From Nocardia goodfellowii (GTDB taxonomy: Bacteria > Actinomycetota > Actinomycetes > Mycobacteriales > Mycobacteriaceae): a DNA stretch of 64,000 nt. The number at the start of each line of letters is the position of its first letter. The stretch's first letter is position 1. Of the stretch, positions 52,741 to 61,653 are shown piece after piece. Below the pieces are notes generated by a model that had not been told where the DNA came from, ran no database searches, and saw only the letters and a list, made by a program, of their open reading frames with translations. The stretch covers positions 7,502,001 to 7,566,000 of the forward strand of contig NZ_JAGGMR010000001.1 of the NCBI RefSeq assembly GCF_017875645.1. The letters run 5' to 3'. Both the position numbers and the translations under genes were made by a program.

Positions 52741-52819
52741 ACGAACGACGTTTGACACGAACATCGTTCGTTCTTTACGGTTCGTGCAACGAACGGCGTT
52801 CGTAACGAGCGTCGTTCGA
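52741..52819. promoter_or_regulatory. Array of four TetR-type operators on a 16-bp grid, with promoter
   Basis: Copies of ACGAAC-NNN-GTTCGT start at 52741 (imperfect), 52757, 52789 and 52805 (last one with one change), all on a 16-bp grid with the slot at 52773 empty. The two middle copies are perfect 15-bp palindromes. TTGACA (52752-52757), an 18-bp spacer and TACGGT (52776-52781) give a plus-strand promoter buried in the array, about 62 bp before the MFS start codon. Confidence 0.85.
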
Positions 52820-52849
52820 TCGGCTTTCCCTTCTCGAAAGAGGCAAATC

Positions 52850-54271
52850 ATGACCACCCTCGCGCAGTCACCACCGGCGCCGAAATCGCAGGTCACCGCC
52901 CGCATGTGGGCGATGCTGGCCGTCGTGCTCGTGGCCGATGTCCTGGACCTGCTCGACTCGACCATCACCACTATCGCGGCGCCCACCATCGCCAGGGACC
53001 TCGACGGCGGACAGTCGCTGATCCAGTGGCTCGGCGCCGGCTACGCCCTGTCGCTGGGCGTCCTGCTCGTGGTCGGCGGCCGGCTCGGCGACCGCTTCGG
53101 CAAACGCCGCATGTTCCTGATCGGCCTGGCCGGTTTCACCCTGGCCTCGGCGGCCTGCGGTCTGGCCTTCGGCCCGGTGTCACTGATCGCCTCGCGCCTG
53201 ATCCAGGGCGCGTTCGGCGCGCTCCTGATTCCGCAGGGCTTCGGCATCGTGACCAGGGTGTTCCCCCGCGACCAGATCGGCAAGGCCTTCGCCGTCTTCG
53301 GCCCGGCCCTCGGCCTGGCCGGGGTATGCGGCCCGATCCTGGCCGCTTTCCTGGTGGACGCCGATCTGTTCGGCCTCGGCTGGCGCGCCATGTTCCTGAT
53401 CAATATCGCGCTCGGCGGTGCGGCACTGGTCGCCGCCTACAAGTTGCTGCCCGCCGACGACGGCGACCACACCGTCGCCATCGACGCGCTCGGTTCGGCA
53501 CTGCTCGCCGTCGCCATGTTCGGCGTGCTGTTCGGCCTCATTTACGGCTCCGAACAGGGCTGGACCGCAGCGCCTTTCGGGTTCCTGGCGCTCGGCGCGG
53601 GCGCCTTCGGCCTCTTCGCTCGCCGGCAGACGACCGCGACCGCCCCGCTGCTCGAGCCCACCCTGCTGCGGAACCGCGGCTTCACCTCCGGCCTGATCCT
53701 CGGCTTCGCGATCTTCGCCGCCGTGTCCGGTCTGCTCTATGTGCTGTCGCTGTTCATGCAGCGCGGACTCGGCTACGGCCCCACCCGGGCCGCGCTCGGT
53801 CTCGCTCCGCTCGCGGTCGGTATCGTCGTCGCCTCCATCGCGTCGCACCAGTTGCTGCCGAAGCTCGGCCGCACCCTCATCCTGGGCGGGCTGCTCAGCA
53901 CGCTGTCCGGCGTCGGCCTGCTGCTTGCTCTCGTACTCGCCGCCGGGACCGCGGTCGCCCCTGTGGCCATGGCCGGGGCGATCCTGCTACTCGGCGTGGG
54001 CATGGGTACCTGCTTCGGCACCATCTTCGTGGTCACCATCGGCGATCTCGATCCCGCCGAAACCGGGAGCGGCAGCGGCTCTTTGGCGGCCGTGCAGCAG
54101 CTCGCGAACGCGGTCGGCGCGGCCGCTGTCACCACCGTCTACTTCCACACCGCCGGCTCCGGCCAGGCGCACGCACTCACCGTCAGCCTGGTCGCGGTCG
54201 CGGCCATCACCCTGCTCGGCTGCGGGCTGGTGCGCCTGCTACCCCGCCGCGCCGCCATGCAAGCCCACTGA
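52850..54271 (+). CDS. MFS drug exporter, DHA2 (14-TM) type
   Basis: Encodes 473 residues. The motif-A region GGRLGDRFGKRRMFLIGL is intact. The early membrane motif LDLLDSTITTIAAPTIARDL is typical of DHA2 drug:H+ antiporters (QacA/EmrB). Fourteen hydrophobic helices can be traced. ATG 52850 has AAAGAGG upstream. Its promoter lies within the operator array, so expression should be induced when the TetR protein binds its ligand. Confidence 0.93.
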   Translation: MTTLAQSPPAPKSQVTARMWAMLAVVLVADVLDLLDSTITTIAAPTIARDLDGGQSLIQWLGAGYALSLGVLLVVGGRLGDRFGKRRMFLIGLAGFTLASAACGLAFGPVSLIASRLIQGAFGALLIPQGFGIVTRVFPRDQIGKAFAVFGPALGLAGVCGPILAAFLVDADLFGLGWRAMFLINIALGGAALVAAYKLLPADDGDHTVAIDALGSALLAVAMFGVLFGLIYGSEQGWTAAPFGFLALGAGAFGLFARRQTTATAPLLEPTLLRNRGFTSGLILGFAIFAAVSGLLYVLSLFMQRGLGYGPTRAALGLAPLAVGIVVASIASHQLLPKLGRTLILGGLLSTLSGVGLLLALVLAAGTAVAPVAMAGAILLLGVGMGTCFGTIFVVTIGDLDPAETGSGSGSLAAVQQLANAVGAAAVTTVYFHTAGSGQAHALTVSLVAVAAITLLGCGLVRLLPRRAAMQAH

Positions 54272-54294
54272 TCCCTTCTCTCCCAGGAGTTCTC

Positions 54295-55131
54295 ATGATT
54301 CTCGTAACCGGCGGCCGCGGTTCGGTCGCCGCCGGCCTACTCGCTCTGCTGCGTGCTGACGGTCATGCCGTCCGCGTCGGTTCGGCGCGCCCCGGCGAAC
54401 TCCCGGCCGACGTGGCCGCCGTCGCCTGCGATCTGCAGGACCCGCGCACCTTTGCCACCGCTCTGCACGACGTCAGCTCGGTCTTCCTCTACGCCGAAGC
54501 CGCGCATATCGCCGAATTCGTCACCGTCGCAGCCGAATCCGGGGTAGATCACATCGTGCTGCTGTCGTCCTCGTCCACGCTCGACCCCGATGCCGCCACC
54601 AACCCGGTCGCGAAATCGCACCTCGACGCCGAACTCGGCCTCGCCGACGCTCCGATGAACGTCACCGTGCTGCGCCCCGGCGCCTTCGCGGGCAACGCCC
54701 GTGGTTGGGCCTGGGCGATCCGCGCGGGCCGTCCGGTCCGCCTCCCCTACCCCGGCGCCTACGCCGACCCGATCCACGAACTCGACCTCGCCACCGTCGC
54801 GCACGCCCTGCTCACCCGGCCGGACCATCGCGGCCACCCGCACACCCTGACCGGCCCGCAAACCCTCACCTTCACCGAACAGCTGGAACTGATCGGCGAG
54901 ATCATCGATCATCGGATCGACATCGAGCAGGTACCACCGGAGGTTTGGCGCGCAGAGGTCGCCGACTACATCCCCGCCACCTACGCGGACGGCCTCCTCG
55001 ACTACTGGGCCCGCTGCGACGGCGTGCCCAGCCCCCTTTCCGATGCCGTCGAGACGATCACGGGCCGGCCCGCCCGCTCGTTCGGCCAGTGGGTGCACGA
55101 GCATCGCGATGTGTTCGATCCGGGCGCATGA
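54295..55131 (+). CDS. NmrA-like NAD(P)-binding protein
   Basis: Encodes 278 residues; CCAGGAG precedes the ATG, 23 bases after the MFS stop. MILVTGGRGSVAAGLLALL is a GxxGxxG cofactor loop; HIVLLSSSSTLDP and TVLRPGAFAGNARGWA are NmrA/atypical-SDR segments. There is no YxxxK, as usual in this subfamily, so it may act as a redox sensor or a quinone/isoflavone-type reductase. It is probably co-induced with the exporter. Confidence 0.9.
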   Translation: MILVTGGRGSVAAGLLALLRADGHAVRVGSARPGELPADVAAVACDLQDPRTFATALHDVSSVFLYAEAAHIAEFVTVAAESGVDHIVLLSSSSTLDPDAATNPVAKSHLDAELGLADAPMNVTVLRPGAFAGNARGWAWAIRAGRPVRLPYPGAYADPIHELDLATVAHALLTRPDHRGHPHTLTGPQTLTFTEQLELIGEIIDHRIDIEQVPPEVWRAEVADYIPATYADGLLDYWARCDGVPSPLSDAVETITGRPARSFGQWVHEHRDVFDPGA

Positions 55132-55377
55132 TCCTCATCACCGCAGGCAGTGACCGAGGCGGCCGCGCCTGCCCACGACCGCAGCACCGAATCCGCACCA
55201 CACGGCGCGGGCCCGCACCAGTTCGGGTCCGCGCGCGTGGTTTCCGCGACCCGGATCGGGCGGCTTCCGACGCCCTATGCTGGACGCCGGTATGAGCGAG
55301 CGTGGCCACCGAATCCGCCGTTCATACCGCGGCCGCGCGTCAGCGAGCCGCAAGCGGGTGCTCGGAAGGAGGCGCGG

Positions 55378-56961
55378 GTGGTCAAGAACCCGTCGACCGT
55401 TGGGATCGCGCCGGGCGAGGGTCTCATCGCACGTTTCGGCGAGGTCGTCATCTACCTGGGCGGCGAAACCGCCGCTACCGATCGCATTCTCGGCGCGATC
55501 GAGGCTGTCGCCGGCGGCGACCACCCCGGGGCGGCGATTGTGCAGCGGCTGGCCGCCGTGATCTTCGTCGGCGGTTCGGAGCCGCCGCCGTTCGGACTGG
55601 TCGCGCCGACCTCCGACGGCACTGTCATCCTGCTGCGCGGGCCGCTGATCGCCGAAATCCAAGGCGCGGAAGGAACTCGGCGGCTATCCGGGGCCCGCGC
55701 CTTCACCTGGGTCGACGAGATCGTGCGGGAACCGGTGCGCCGGATCAGCGTCAGCGGCAATATCGAGATGCCGGTGCACCCGCGCTCGAACCTGCGCGAC
55801 GGGATCGTGCCGGGCGGTGGTTTCGAACTACGGGTCGGACTCCGGCGGGGCGGGAAACGCCCGGCCCAGCGACCCACGGCGAAACCACAGACCGACGAGC
55901 CCGCACAGACCATGCCGGCGGGTTTCGACGCGCTCGACGAGCCGACCGTGCCGGACCGTTCGGACGAGCGCGCAGCCACCACCGGCCCCAACCGCACAGC
56001 GGCCTCGGGTTCGGGTCGCTCCCCTGCCACGCCCAACCGCACGGAAACCTCCGGCCGCTCCTCCGCCACATCGAACCGCACGGAAACTTCAGGTCCGGGC
56101 CGCTCCTCCAACCCGACGGAAGTCTCGGGCCCCGGTCGCTCTGCCGCACCCAGCCGCACGGAAACCTCGGAGTCGGGCCGCTCTCCCGCCCCACCTCACC
56201 ACACAGAGACCTCCGATCCGGGCCGCTCTCCCGCCCCACCTCACCGCACGGAAACCTCCGGGCCCGGTCGCTCTCCTGCCGCAATGAACCGCACGGAAAC
56301 GCACGCGCCGGGAACTCCTTCTGCCGCGCCACCCACCCGGGCCGAAACATCCGGCCCCGGCCGCTCGCCCCTTTCACCCGCGGGCGGTAAGCCCGCGCAC
56401 CCCCGTCGCGTCCCCGATCCCGAGGGTCCCACGGCCAAGGCGCAGGGCGGCCGGGCCGAACCGGCCGGCACCGAGGCGATGCCGCAGGCCTGGTCGCAGG
56501 TCCCGGATTCGGATCCTATTGTGCTACAGAAGGATCCAACTCCGGAGCTGCCGCGTCCACCGGCTACTCCACCCGCCGCTCGCGGGCCGCACACCGGCGC
56601 GCTCGTCTTCGAGGACACCGCCTTTCCACTGGATCGCGCCTATGTCATCGGCCGCAGCCCCGCGGCCGACGACTCGGTCCGCTCGGCCGCGGCCGCGCCA
56701 CTGCAGGTCCCACGCGACCGGCATGTCTCCCGAGTGCACGCCTATGTCACCCCGGAACGCGGCAAGGTCTTCGTGCGCGACGCCTCGACTCCCGCGGGCA
56801 CCTTCATCGCCGCGCCGGGCGCCGAGAAGTGGACGCGCATCGGTACCTCGGCAACCGAGCTTCCGCCCGGCTGGAGCATCCGCATCGGCGAGCGGGTGGT
56901 GACCTACCGGCCTGGTGAACGCCGCTCCGCGGTACCGAAGATCTTGCAGAAACGGCGCTGA
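55378..56961 (+). CDS. FHA-domain protein with repeat-rich centre
   Basis: Encodes 527 residues from GTG 55378 with AAGGAGG upstream. The first 160 residues form an alpha/beta domain of unknown function (VGIAPGEGLIARFGEVVIYL, VQRLAAVIFVGGSEPPPFGL). Residues about 165-400 are low-complexity and Thr/Ser/Pro-rich, with a 14-15-residue repeat. The C-terminal 110 residues are an FHA domain: YVIGRSPAADDSV (GRxxxx), DRHVSRVHAYVTPE (SxxH) and VFVRDASTPAGTF (N replaced by A/P). FHA domains read phospho-threonine, and the Thr-rich stretch could be a kinase target in cis or trans. No kinase is adjacent. Confidence 0.85.
   Translation: MVKNPSTVGIAPGEGLIARFGEVVIYLGGETAATDRILGAIEAVAGGDHPGAAIVQRLAAVIFVGGSEPPPFGLVAPTSDGTVILLRGPLIAEIQGAEGTRRLSGARAFTWVDEIVREPVRRISVSGNIEMPVHPRSNLRDGIVPGGGFELRVGLRRGGKRPAQRPTAKPQTDEPAQTMPAGFDALDEPTVPDRSDERAATTGPNRTAASGSGRSPATPNRTETSGRSSATSNRTETSGPGRSSNPTEVSGPGRSAAPSRTETSESGRSPAPPHHTETSDPGRSPAPPHRTETSGPGRSPAAMNRTETHAPGTPSAAPPTRAETSGPGRSPLSPAGGKPAHPRRVPDPEGPTAKAQGGRAEPAGTEAMPQAWSQVPDSDPIVLQKDPTPELPRPPATPPAARGPHTGALVFEDTAFPLDRAYVIGRSPAADDSVRSAAAAPLQVPRDRHVSRVHAYVTPERGKVFVRDASTPAGTFIAAPGAEKWTRIGTSATELPPGWSIRIGERVVTYRPGERRSAVPKILQKRR
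55999..56385 (+). repeat. Imperfect 42-45-bp tandem repeat, RTETSGPGRSPAPP
   Basis: About eight imperfect copies coding NRTETSGPGRSPAPP-like units. Core CGCACGGAAACCTCCGG recurs with small differences, typical for a slippage-prone repeat. Confidence 0.8.
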
Positions 56962-56970
56962 CCGGGGGTT

Positions 56971-56987
56971 GCTGGCGAATCGCCAGC
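56971..56987. promoter_or_regulatory. 17-bp palindrome before the FdhF-like gene
   Basis: GCTGGCGA-A-TCGCCAGC, perfect with 8-bp arms about one central base. It lies between the FHA gene stop and the start at 57009. It could be an operator or a short terminator hairpin. Confidence 0.5.
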
Positions 56988-57008
56988 GGAGAGAGGACAA
57001 TACCGACC

Positions 57009-59318
57009 ATGCACCGCAGCAGTCCCAGACAGGACATCGACGAGTCGGCTCTCAGCGTGACCCCGCCGAAGCAGCAGGCGGCCGGCCTCACCGCCGTGGC
57101 CGTCTCACTGAAGCGGTCGGTCGAGGAGATGGGCGTCGTGCGCACGGCCCGCACGCTGGCTCGCGTCAATCAGGTGCACGGATTCGACTGTCCCGGCTGC
57201 GCGTGGCCCGAGCCGACCGGCCATCGCCGCCCGGCGGAGTTCTGCGAGAACGGCGCGAAGGCGGTCGCGGAGGAAGCGACGCTGCGCACGGTCACCCCGG
57301 ACTTCTTCGCCACGCATTCGGTCGACGAACTGGAGAGCAAGTCGGGGTACTGGCTGGGACAGCAGGGCCGGCTCACCCACCCGATGGTGCTGCGGCCCGG
57401 CGCCACCCACTACGCGCCCATCGCCTGGGACGAGGCCTACCGCCTCATCGCGGATGAGTTGCGCGCCTTGGCATCTCCGGACGAGGCGGTGTTCTACACC
57501 TCGGGGCGCACCGCCAACGAGACGGCGTTCCTCTACCAGCTGCTGGTCCGCAGTTTCGGCACCAACAACCTGCCCGACTGCTCTAACATGTGCCACGAAT
57601 CCTCGGGTTCGGCGTTGATCAGCTCCATCGGCATCGGCAAGGGCTCGGTGTCCATCGATGATTTCGGCAAGGCCGATCTGATCATCGTGGCGGGCCAGAA
57701 TCCGGGCACCAATCATCCACGCATGCTCAGCGCGCTCGCCGGCGCGAAAGCCAACGGCGCCAAGGTGATCGCGGTCAACCCGCTGCCGGAGTCCGGCCTG
57801 CTGAGCTTCCGGGATCCACAGACCGTCAAGGGTTTGACCGGTGGTGTCGACCTCGCCGACGATTTCCTGCAAATCCGGCTCGGTGGCGATATGGCTCTGT
57901 TCCAGGGCTTGGGGCGGCTGCTGTTCGAGGCCGAGGATCGCGCGCCCGGCACCGTGGTCGATCGCGCGTTCGTCGACGCGCACTGCGCCGGTTTCCACGC
58001 CTACGAAAACCACGCCCGCGCGGTGGATCTCGACACCGTGCTGCGGGCCACCGGACTCACGCGCGCCGATCTCGACCGCACCGCGGCCCTGTTCGCGCGC
58101 TCGGAGCGAATCATCATCTGCTGGGCGATGGGCCTGACCCAGCAGGCGCACGGCGTCGCCACCATCGAGGAAGCCACGAATCTGCTGCTACTACGCGGCA
58201 TGATCGGCAAGCCGGGCGCGGGCGTCTGCCCCGTGCGCGGCCACTCGAATGTCCAGGGTGACCGGACCATGGGCATCTGGGAGAAGATGCCGGACGCCTT
58301 CCTCGATGCCCTGGACCGCGAATTCGGCATCACCAGCCCGCGCGCGCACGGCTTCGACACCGTCAACGCCATCCGGGCCATGCGCGAGGGCCGGGCGAAG
58401 GTGTTCTTCGGCATGGGCGGCAATTTCGTCTCCGCCACCCCCGACACCGAGGTCACCGAGGCCGCGCTGCGCGGCTGCGGCCTGACCGTGCACGTCTCGA
58501 CCAAGCTGAATCGCAGCCACGTGGTGCACGGCCGCACCGCGCTCATCCTGCCGACCCTCGGCCGCACCGACGCCGACATCCGTGACGGTGTGAAACAGCA
58601 GGTCTCCGTGGAGGATTCGATGTCCATGGTGCATTTATCCACCGGCCGATTACCTCCGGTCAGTGCACACCTGCGCAGTGAGGTCGGCATCGTCTGCGAG
58701 CTCGCGCTCGAGCTGTTCGGGCCGGATCATCCGGTGCCCTGGGACCGCTATCGCCGCGACTACGACAAGATCCGCGACGCCATCGCCCGCGTCGTTCCCG
58801 GGTGCGCCGATTACAACCGCCGGGTCCGCGAACGCAACGGCTTCGTCCTGCCGCATCCGCCGCGCGATACCCGCGAATTCCGCACGACCACCGGCAAAGC
58901 CAATTTCGCGGTGAACCAGCTGCATTGGCTCTCGGTGCCGCCGGGCAAGCTGATCCTGCAGACGCTGCGCAGCCACGACCAGTACAACACCACCATCTAC
59001 GGCCTCGACGACCGCTACCGCGGCGTGCACGGCGGCCGCCGCGTGGTACTCCTGCACCGCGACGACATCACCGAATTCGGTTTCGCGGACGGCGATCTGG
59101 TGGATGTGATCTCGGAATGGAAAGACGGCTCCGAGCGCCGCGTCACCGCCTTCCGCCTCGTCGCCTATCCCACCCCGCGCGGCAACGCCGCCGCCTACTA
59201 CCCCGAAACCAACCCCCTGATCCCCCTCGATCACGTTGCCGCCCGGTCGAATACACCCGTCTCCAAGGCCGTCACCATCCGTCTGGAGCCGCACGTGCAC
59301 GTCGGCGCGCAGTCGTGA
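57009..59318 (+). CDS. FdhF/YdeP-family molybdopterin oxidoreductase
   Basis: Encodes 769 residues. Diagnostic pieces are VHGFDCPGCAWPEP, VFYTSGRTANETAFLYQLL, NLPDCSNMCHESSG (where formate dehydrogenases carry the active-site Cys/Sec region), IIVAGQNPGTNHPRMLSAL and the C-terminal molydopterin-guanine-dinucleotide domain around DQYNTTIYGLDDRYRGVHG. A classical N-terminal CxxCxxxC cluster is absent, as in YdeP. YdeP is linked to acid resistance; the electron donor and acceptor are unknown. It is followed 73 bases downstream by fdhD, whose product sulfurates such enzymes. Confidence 0.93.
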   Translation: MHRSSPRQDIDESALSVTPPKQQAAGLTAVAVSLKRSVEEMGVVRTARTLARVNQVHGFDCPGCAWPEPTGHRRPAEFCENGAKAVAEEATLRTVTPDFFATHSVDELESKSGYWLGQQGRLTHPMVLRPGATHYAPIAWDEAYRLIADELRALASPDEAVFYTSGRTANETAFLYQLLVRSFGTNNLPDCSNMCHESSGSALISSIGIGKGSVSIDDFGKADLIIVAGQNPGTNHPRMLSALAGAKANGAKVIAVNPLPESGLLSFRDPQTVKGLTGGVDLADDFLQIRLGGDMALFQGLGRLLFEAEDRAPGTVVDRAFVDAHCAGFHAYENHARAVDLDTVLRATGLTRADLDRTAALFARSERIIICWAMGLTQQAHGVATIEEATNLLLLRGMIGKPGAGVCPVRGHSNVQGDRTMGIWEKMPDAFLDALDREFGITSPRAHGFDTVNAIRAMREGRAKVFFGMGGNFVSATPDTEVTEAALRGCGLTVHVSTKLNRSHVVHGRTALILPTLGRTDADIRDGVKQQVSVEDSMSMVHLSTGRLPPVSAHLRSEVGIVCELALELFGPDHPVPWDRYRRDYDKIRDAIARVVPGCADYNRRVRERNGFVLPHPPRDTREFRTTTGKANFAVNQLHWLSVPPGKLILQTLRSHDQYNTTIYGLDDRYRGVHGGRRVVLLHRDDITEFGFADGDLVDVISEWKDGSERRVTAFRLVAYPTPRGNAAAYYPETNPLIPLDHVAARSNTPVSKAVTIRLEPHVHVGAQS

Positions 59319-59391
59319 GGGAGCAACGCGAGCGAACCAGCGACACAGCGCGGCGGCGTACGACGGAGCCGAGTGGCAGCGAGGCGCAGTC

Positions 59392-60213
59392 GTGAGCAGA
59401 GTGACCGCCCGCAGGCCTACACTGCGTGTCACCGCAACCGGCGAGGTCAAACGTCCCGACACCCTCGCTGTCGAGGAGCCGCTCGAAATACGGCTCGGCG
59501 GACAGTCTTTGACGGTGACCATGCGTACGCCGGGCAGCGATATCGACCTGGTGCACGGTTTCCTGTTGAGCGAGAACATCATCGCTACCGCGGACGACAT
59601 CGTCAGCGCACGCTACTGCGCGGGGACCGACGAGAACGGCCGGAACACCTACAACGTTCTCGATGTCCACCTGCGTTCCCCTGTCCCGGTGCGCCCCCGC
59701 GCTTTTCTCACCACCGGTGCCTGCGGGCTCTGCGGCAAAACGGCGCTCGACGAGGTCCGGGCACGCACGAGGTATCCGATCCCGGCCGACGGAGGCACCG
59801 TCGGCATCGCCGCCCTCACGGCCATGCCGGAGTCCCTGCGGGCGCGGCAGGCGGTGTTCGACGCGACCGGCGGCCTGCATGCGGCCGGGCTGTTCACCCC
59901 GGACGGCACCTTGCTGGCCGTCCGGGAGGACATCGGCCGGCACAACGCCGTCGACAAGGTGCTCGGCTGGGCGCTGCGCGAAAACCGCGTTCCCGCACAC
60001 GATCTCATTTTGATCGTCAGTGGTCGCGCTTCGTTCGAACTGGTGCAGAAGGCTGTTCAGGCCGGCGTTCCGATGCTCGGCGCCGTTTCCGCCCCCAGCT
60101 CACTGGCGGTCGACCTGGCCGCCGACTCCGGTCTGACCCTGGTCGGATTCTTGCGCGGTGCGACTATGAACATCTACACCGGGGCGCACCGCATCACTGG
60201 GATCCAGCAGTAG
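59392..60213 (+). CDS. fdhD: Formate dehydrogenase accessory sulfurtransferase FdhD
   Basis: Encodes 273 residues. The conserved Cys pair is in LTTGACGLCGK, the catalytic loop for sulfur transfer from IscS to the Mo cofactor; MRTPGSDIDLVHGFLLSE and REDIGRHNAVDKVLG are family segments, as is VSGRASFELVQKA. GTG 59392 follows GAGG. It probably matures the neighbouring FdhF/YdeP-like enzyme, as the two are next to each other and in the same direction. Confidence 0.95.
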   Translation: MSRVTARRPTLRVTATGEVKRPDTLAVEEPLEIRLGGQSLTVTMRTPGSDIDLVHGFLLSENIIATADDIVSARYCAGTDENGRNTYNVLDVHLRSPVPVRPRAFLTTGACGLCGKTALDEVRARTRYPIPADGGTVGIAALTAMPESLRARQAVFDATGGLHAAGLFTPDGTLLAVREDIGRHNAVDKVLGWALRENRVPAHDLILIVSGRASFELVQKAVQAGVPMLGAVSAPSSLAVDLAADSGLTLVGFLRGATMNIYTGAHRITGIQQ

Positions 60214-60295
60214 CCTTTCCCGGATTGTTGCCGGTACCTGTGTCGCGGGTTTACGGTGACAGCACCGATCTCCTCGGCAGGAATGGGAGCGACCG

Positions 60296-60844
60296 ATGCG
60301 GATCAGGGTAGAGGGTAAGTCCGGCGGGGTGCGGGTCCGGATGCAATTCGAACAGCATCGCCGCCGCTGGCTGGCCGTACGCGTCATGCTGGGTATCTTG
60401 ACCGCCACGGGCTTGGTGACCGGCCTGTGGGCGGTGCTCGCACCGCGGTCCTGGTACACCAGCTTCCCCGGGCTCGGGCTGCGGTGGGTCGCGGTGGACG
60501 GCCCGTTCAACCATCACTTGGCCGGCGATGTCGGCGGTTTCTTCCTGAGCCTGGGCGCCATCTCGGCCTTCGCGCTGTGGCGCGGCGGGCCCGCCCTGGC
60601 GCAGGCGGCGGGTCTGGGCTGGCTGGTGTTCTCGGTGCCGCACCTGATCTACCACGCCACCCACAAACCGGCCGAGCTCGGTTCGTTCAGTTACACGATG
60701 AGCCTGTTGGCTGTCCTGGCCCTGCTGGGGCTCGGACTGGCCTGCATGCTGGTGCCGCCACGCGGCCCGCATGTCCCGGACCCGCAACCGATCGAATTCC
60801 GCTTCCCCAGCCGCCGCGATCCGAGCCGCCGAAACCCGCGCTGA
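60296..60844 (+). CDS. Membrane protein with four helices, DoxX-like size
   Basis: Encodes 182 residues from the ATG behind GGGAG; ATG 60341 is possible. The N-terminus is basic. Four hydrophobic helices: LAVRVMLGILTATGLVTGLW, DVGGFFLSLGAISAFALW, a third near GLGWLVFSVPHLIYHATH (with three histidines), and the last near LLAVLALLGLGLACMLV. The loop FNHHLAGDVGGF has two histidines. Function unknown; the histidines at helix ends could bind metal or haem, but this is speculation. Confidence 0.85.
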   Translation: MRIRVEGKSGGVRVRMQFEQHRRRWLAVRVMLGILTATGLVTGLWAVLAPRSWYTSFPGLGLRWVAVDGPFNHHLAGDVGGFFLSLGAISAFALWRGGPALAQAAGLGWLVFSVPHLIYHATHKPAELGSFSYTMSLLAVLALLGLGLACMLVPPRGPHVPDPQPIEFRFPSRRDPSRRNPR

Positions 60845-60901
60845 AACTGCGACGCCCCACAGCCTTTGGAAGCGCCGCGGGGCGTGCACAGGTCTGCGGG
60901 T

Positions 60902-61306
60902 TCAGGCCCAGTCCCAACCTCGGACCGTGGTGAGATGGCGCAGTGCCCGCACCACGGCCGGAGCGCAGAGGTGGCCGTCTTCCGGTCCGAGCCAAGCCAT
61001 TTCGGCGATTTCCGCGGCCGGGGCGGGCACACCTTGTCCCGGTGCGCGGAAACAATGCATTTCGACGAGGGTGCCGGGGCGACCGTGGGCCGGAGCCGTA
61101 ATGGTCATCTCGGGTCTGATGGCGCGTTCGGAAAGCTCGACGCCGACTTCCTCGCGGACTTCACGGACGAGCGCTCGGGTCAGGGTTTCCCCCGGCTCGG
61201 GTTTGCCGCCGGGTAGATAGAAGGCGTCGCGGCCCTGCGTGCGGACCGCGAGCAACCTGCCATCCTCGACACACAACCAAGCAACGGACGTGAGCGTTCG
61301 TTCCAT
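60902..61306 (-). CDS. NUDIX hydrolase
   Basis: Encodes 134 residues. The NUDIX box is complete: GGKPEPGETLTRALVREVREE then VGVEL, with Gly, both Glu pairs and Arg in register. It should hydrolyse a nucleoside diphosphate linked to another moiety; several such enzymes clean up oxidised dNTPs. It is on the opposite strand, convergent with the membrane-protein gene. Confidence 0.93.
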   Translation of the reverse strand: MERTLTSVAWLCVEDGRLLAVRTQGRDAFYLPGGKPEPGETLTRALVREVREEVGVELSERAIRPEMTITAPAHGRPGTLVEMHCFRAPGQGVPAPAAEIAEMAWLGPEDGHLCAPAVVRALRHLTTVRGWDWA

Positions 61307-61338
61307 GCCCAGCAGACTACGACGAAACCCGGTGGAAC

Positions 61339-61653
61339 TCAGGCCTCGAGCGCGTCCAGCAGGGCAGCCCGCTGGCGGGCGCCCAGCCCACCGATGCGGC
61401 GATCCTCGGGGATCTCGGCCTGGTCCATCAGCTTGGCGGCCTTGACCGGTCCGACACCGGGCAGCGCCTTGATCACGGCCGCGACCTTCGTCTTCTTCAC
61501 CAGGTCATCGGTCTCTGCCTTCTTCAGCAGTTCGGCGACCGAGACCTTGCCCGCCTTCACCTTGCCGATCAGTTCGGAGCGCGCCTTGCGCACCGCGGCC
61601 GCTTTGGCCAACGCCTCGGTGCGCTGCTCGGCGGTCATCGTGGGCAGTGCCAT
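61339..61653 (-). CDS. mihF: Actinobacterial integration host factor mIHF
   Basis: Encodes 104 residues from ATG 61653 behind GGAGGAG. Sequence MALPTMTAEQRTEALAKAA opens the protein; VIKALPGVGPVKAAKLMDQ is the helix-two-turns-helix DNA-binding centre and RRIGGLGARQRAALLDAL the C-terminal wall, as in Rv1388. It bends DNA and is needed for nucleoid structure; in Mycobacterium smegmatis it supports L5 phage integration. It is alone on its strand next to the NUDIX gene. Confidence 0.95.
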   Translation of the reverse strand: MALPTMTAEQRTEALAKAAAVRKARSELIGKVKAGKVSVAELLKKAETDDLVKKTKVAAVIKALPGVGPVKAAKLMDQAEIPEDRRIGGLGARQRAALLDALEA

